From assembly GCA_905182995.1 (NCBI GenBank), contig CAJJDP010000032.1, forward strand, positions 309,221-373,220: a DNA stretch of 64,000 nucleotides, given 5' to 3'. The stretch's first letter is position 1. Each line of letters begins with the position of its first letter. The translations under genes were made by a program, and so were the position numbers. Shown in pieces: positions 61,440 to 64,000 of this stretch. Source of the DNA: Paramecium octaurelia. Lineage: Eukaryota > Ciliophora > Oligohymenophorea > Peniculida > Parameciidae. The notes under the pieces are model-generated. The model saw nothing but the letters and a program-made list of their open reading frames with translations. It had not been told where the DNA came from and did no database searches.

Positions 61440-64000
61440 ATGAATAAAATTGTTCTTTAGACAAAGGCATTTTACATTCAAGATTTCCTGAATGTTAAGG
61501 AAACATGGAGAAAAAGTTATTTAATTGCTATTGTCTTGCTATTGATTGAAAATTTACAACTGGTTTCAATATACACAAGCGATATAATTCAATTTGAATA
61601 TGACTAATTTTTGATACATATCAGAGGCATTATTGACTTCTGTAGGTGAACTTATATCAAATATTCATTAGATTCTACACTATTTTTGGAGATTCGATCC
61701 TAATCAGATCAATTTTTGTAATTTTTGGTTTTGTGTTGCAAAGCGTATTTCTTATATTGATATTGTATCCTCTTTTGAACATCAGAATATTTATACAAAA
61801 GAAACAATAACTCAAATTTTTAACTTTAGAATAGGTATTATAATAATTGATTGATTAGTCAGATGAATCTAACAATTCCAGCAGACATTTGTTGAATTGG
61901 ATCATTTCATTTTACTTTTAAATTAACCTAAAAGTGCTGCACATTCCATTTCTGTTTTGTGGGATTAATTTACTAACACATATTTTTGAATCTTGTATTA
62001 ATTTGTAATTATACAGAAAGTTTAAATTCATTAGAATCTGTAGGTTTAATATTCAGTATATTATTGATAACATAATAAATATTAATTGGATTATTCATTC
62101 ACTTACATTAATTTGAGTACAGAATGAAGTCCTATGACTTTTTGGGGAAATTTCAAGCGCAGAAAATGAATTTCTTGCAGGGATTTTAATTATTGTACAT
62201 ATTTTAGATAGATAGAATATTAGAATAATACTATTATCTGGAATACAGCTACAATCATTAGTAATATAAATATTTGGAGTCATTTGTTAATTAATAAGGA
62301 TAATATATAGTTACAATTAATAAATTTTTGTAGATTATAGAATATCTAGAATCAGTTTCTAAATTACAACATTCTGTTTGATCTATTAATTGATTTTGAT
62401 TTTGTGCCAATATGGATAGCCATAATTAAAAATAAGTGTCGTTTTGTTATTGCTAATCTTCTATCCTTTAATATATTTTATTGCAAATGAATTAATAATG
62501 AAGCAGGATCTCAAGAATGCCAACTTTAAACGCACTCATCTTGAGAAACAAATAAGAAGATTGTATATAATATTCAAAGAGTAGGTTGATTTAAAAAAGT
62601 AATAGAGATTGTTGGATCCAAAACAATCCTTATAAATATACACATTTATTTCAAGTCATCTAAGAGAATGTAAATTATAAAGGGATAGAAAGGTTTAAAA
62701 AAATATTAAGTTAAAATATAAATGTTTTTGTACAGATTTTTTTAAAGATGACGATACCTTTTAAAGTTTAGAGTAGATGAAGCAATTTGCTAAGGAATTA
62801 ATTGGGTAGACATTAGAAGATGAAATAATTGAAAACTAAGACATTAACTTAATCTTAATTTATATTTATTTCTTGGTTTAAATAAAGAAAGTGCCAACTT
62901 AAGCAATATATGAAGTTATCAGATTGTCAATGATGTAAAAAGTAATGATTTATTATGATTAAATTAGGAATAAACATTAAAATAATAAGCAATAATAAGG
63001 AAATTGAAACATGATGCACTTGATAAATTCTCTGAATTAGTTAGAAAGAATGACTTAGTAAATTAAAAGTTTGTATTTAAAAAAGTATATCAATATGAAG
63101 AATCTTTGAATGTGTTAAAAAGCAATCTTTAGACTATTGTTAAATAAGAAAAAGTATATACTCAATATAATTTAGGACTTCTATGCCTGTATTCTCACTT
63201 AGGTGATTGATATAGATCTAATAGTAAATATTGGTTTTAAGCTTCTTGAGAATATTAAGGTACTTGAAAAGTAATTGCAATTATTATACAAAACTAACCC
63301 GTAAAGTAACGAGTGTGATACAATCTACAATATATTTCACAAATACATTCATTACAATAAATTGAGACCAAAATTATATAGGAGAGATGGCTAAATGATG
63401 TTGCAATTCTTATAATCGAGTGAAAGAATAATCTATGATCCAGGTAGCTGTGTAATATAAATTACATTGCTCCAACCTAGGGGAAATGTTATCAGATACA
63501 CCAGAACTTTTCAAAAGGCAATAGGATACAAGGATGAAGAAATTTAAGATCAAAATATCAATAGATTTATGCCCTAAATTATTGCTAATGACCATGATTT
63601 ATATTTAGATAACTTCGTGGAGAGAGGTAGAATTAACGTTGTTCGAAATGCAGTTAGAGTTATTCTAGGGAAAACCAAATCACAATTTGTAGTTCCAATC
63701 AATACAAGATTGAGACTCGAAGCCAGCACTACTGAATTTGGTGCAACTGCTCTAATAACACCAGTCAATTTCACATACGGATACATGATGTTGAATGAAC
63801 AGGGCTAAATTGAAGAATTGACAAAGAATTTATTTGATGATGTATTCGAGAAATATTTAGGAGTAGAACTTGAATAAGTTAGAGGATTAGACTGTTTAAT
63901 TTTTATTCCAGAATTAGCCAAAATTTGGGATAGTCTATTTAATGAAACCTTTGAAAAACTAGACAAGAGATTAGAATGCCATTTAATACTCCCTTAGTTA
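61440..64000 (+). CDS. Multi-pass membrane protein with PAS domain (TmcB-like), truncated by window end
   Basis: Starts MNKIVLQTKAFYIQDFLNV and soon enters hydrophobic helices (SYLIAIVLLLIENLQLVSIY, SIFVIFGFVLQSVFLILILY, LLNWIISFYFQINLKVLHI). After a helical cytoplasmic stretch comes a PAS-like domain: TRTFQKAIGYKDEEI, NINRFMPQIIANDHDLYLDN, then TTEFGATALITPVNFTYGYM. This arrangement matches the large ciliate family annotated as tiny-macrocysts-B-like PAS proteins, possible membrane sensors. Several introns are needed between 61660 and 63250 (one of 26 nt near 61649 is clear); I did not fix all of them. The 3' end lies outside the window. Confidence 0.75.

Noticed and set aside
1-64000. Most short frames read with the standard code
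   Set aside because: TAA and TAG are glutamine codons here. Many such frames are fragments of longer genes or lie antisense to them (for example 28581-28814 and 41507-41728).
1-64000. Telomere, rRNA, tRNA, CRISPR or retroelement
   Set aside because: No C4A2/C3A3-type repeat runs, no conserved RNA sequences, no repeat-spacer array and no reverse transcriptase motifs were found by eye.

Overview
The window is macronuclear DNA of a ciliate, almost certainly Paramecium (P. aurelia group). TAA and TAG occur in the middle of conserved domains and must be read as glutamine, with TGA the only stop. Nearly every gene is cut by tiny GT...AG introns of about 20-34 nt (mostly 21-28, usually GTA...TAG). 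The DNA is very AT-rich and genes are packed 10-500 nt apart on both strands. I rebuilt exons by hand. For almost every complete gene, coding length after intron removal is a multiple of three, which is an independent check on each model.

Layout. 0-9.6 kb: two paralogous membrane-protein genes of a ciliate family (932-3087, 7472-9587) flanking a leucine-rich-repeat gene, a PKA regulatory subunit and a WD40 protein. 9.9-12.9 kb: an unrecognised 742-residue protein and an SR-type splicing factor. 12.9-27.2 kb: one giant gene of about 4,747 codons. 27.3-35.0 kb: PP2C phosphatase, an AMP-binding-like protein, an importin-alpha-like protein, a p47/UBX protein, a HECT ubiquitin ligase and a helix-turn-helix protein. 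35.6-45.2 kb (minus strand): ankyrin-anoctamin, SANT/Myb protein, a 726-residue unknown and glycyl-tRNA synthetase. 46-48 kb: small genes, including secreted cysteine-rich proteins. 48.4-61.1 kb: two coiled-coil proteins, a CCCH zinc finger protein, an FHA/RING-CH protein, a cyclic-nucleotide-type K+ channel and a ULK/Atg1-like kinase. 61.4 kb to the end: a PAS-domain multi-pass membrane protein that runs out of the window.

Main discovery. The giant gene encodes, in one uninterrupted frame, SPRY, UBA and RanBP2-type zinc finger domains, a long helical body, a BIRC6-type E2 (UBC) domain and then a complete E1 ubiquitin-activating enzyme. The E1 shares several sequence blocks with UBA6 rather than UBA1. 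In mammals BIRC6 is charged by UBA6. A natural fusion of the two would put activation, conjugation and probably substrate selection on one chain. The same 20 kb also holds a p47-type UBX protein and a HECT ligase, and a RING-CH ligase lies further on. I see no sign that they are co-regulated.

No rRNA, tRNA, CRISPR, telomere or intact transposon was seen.
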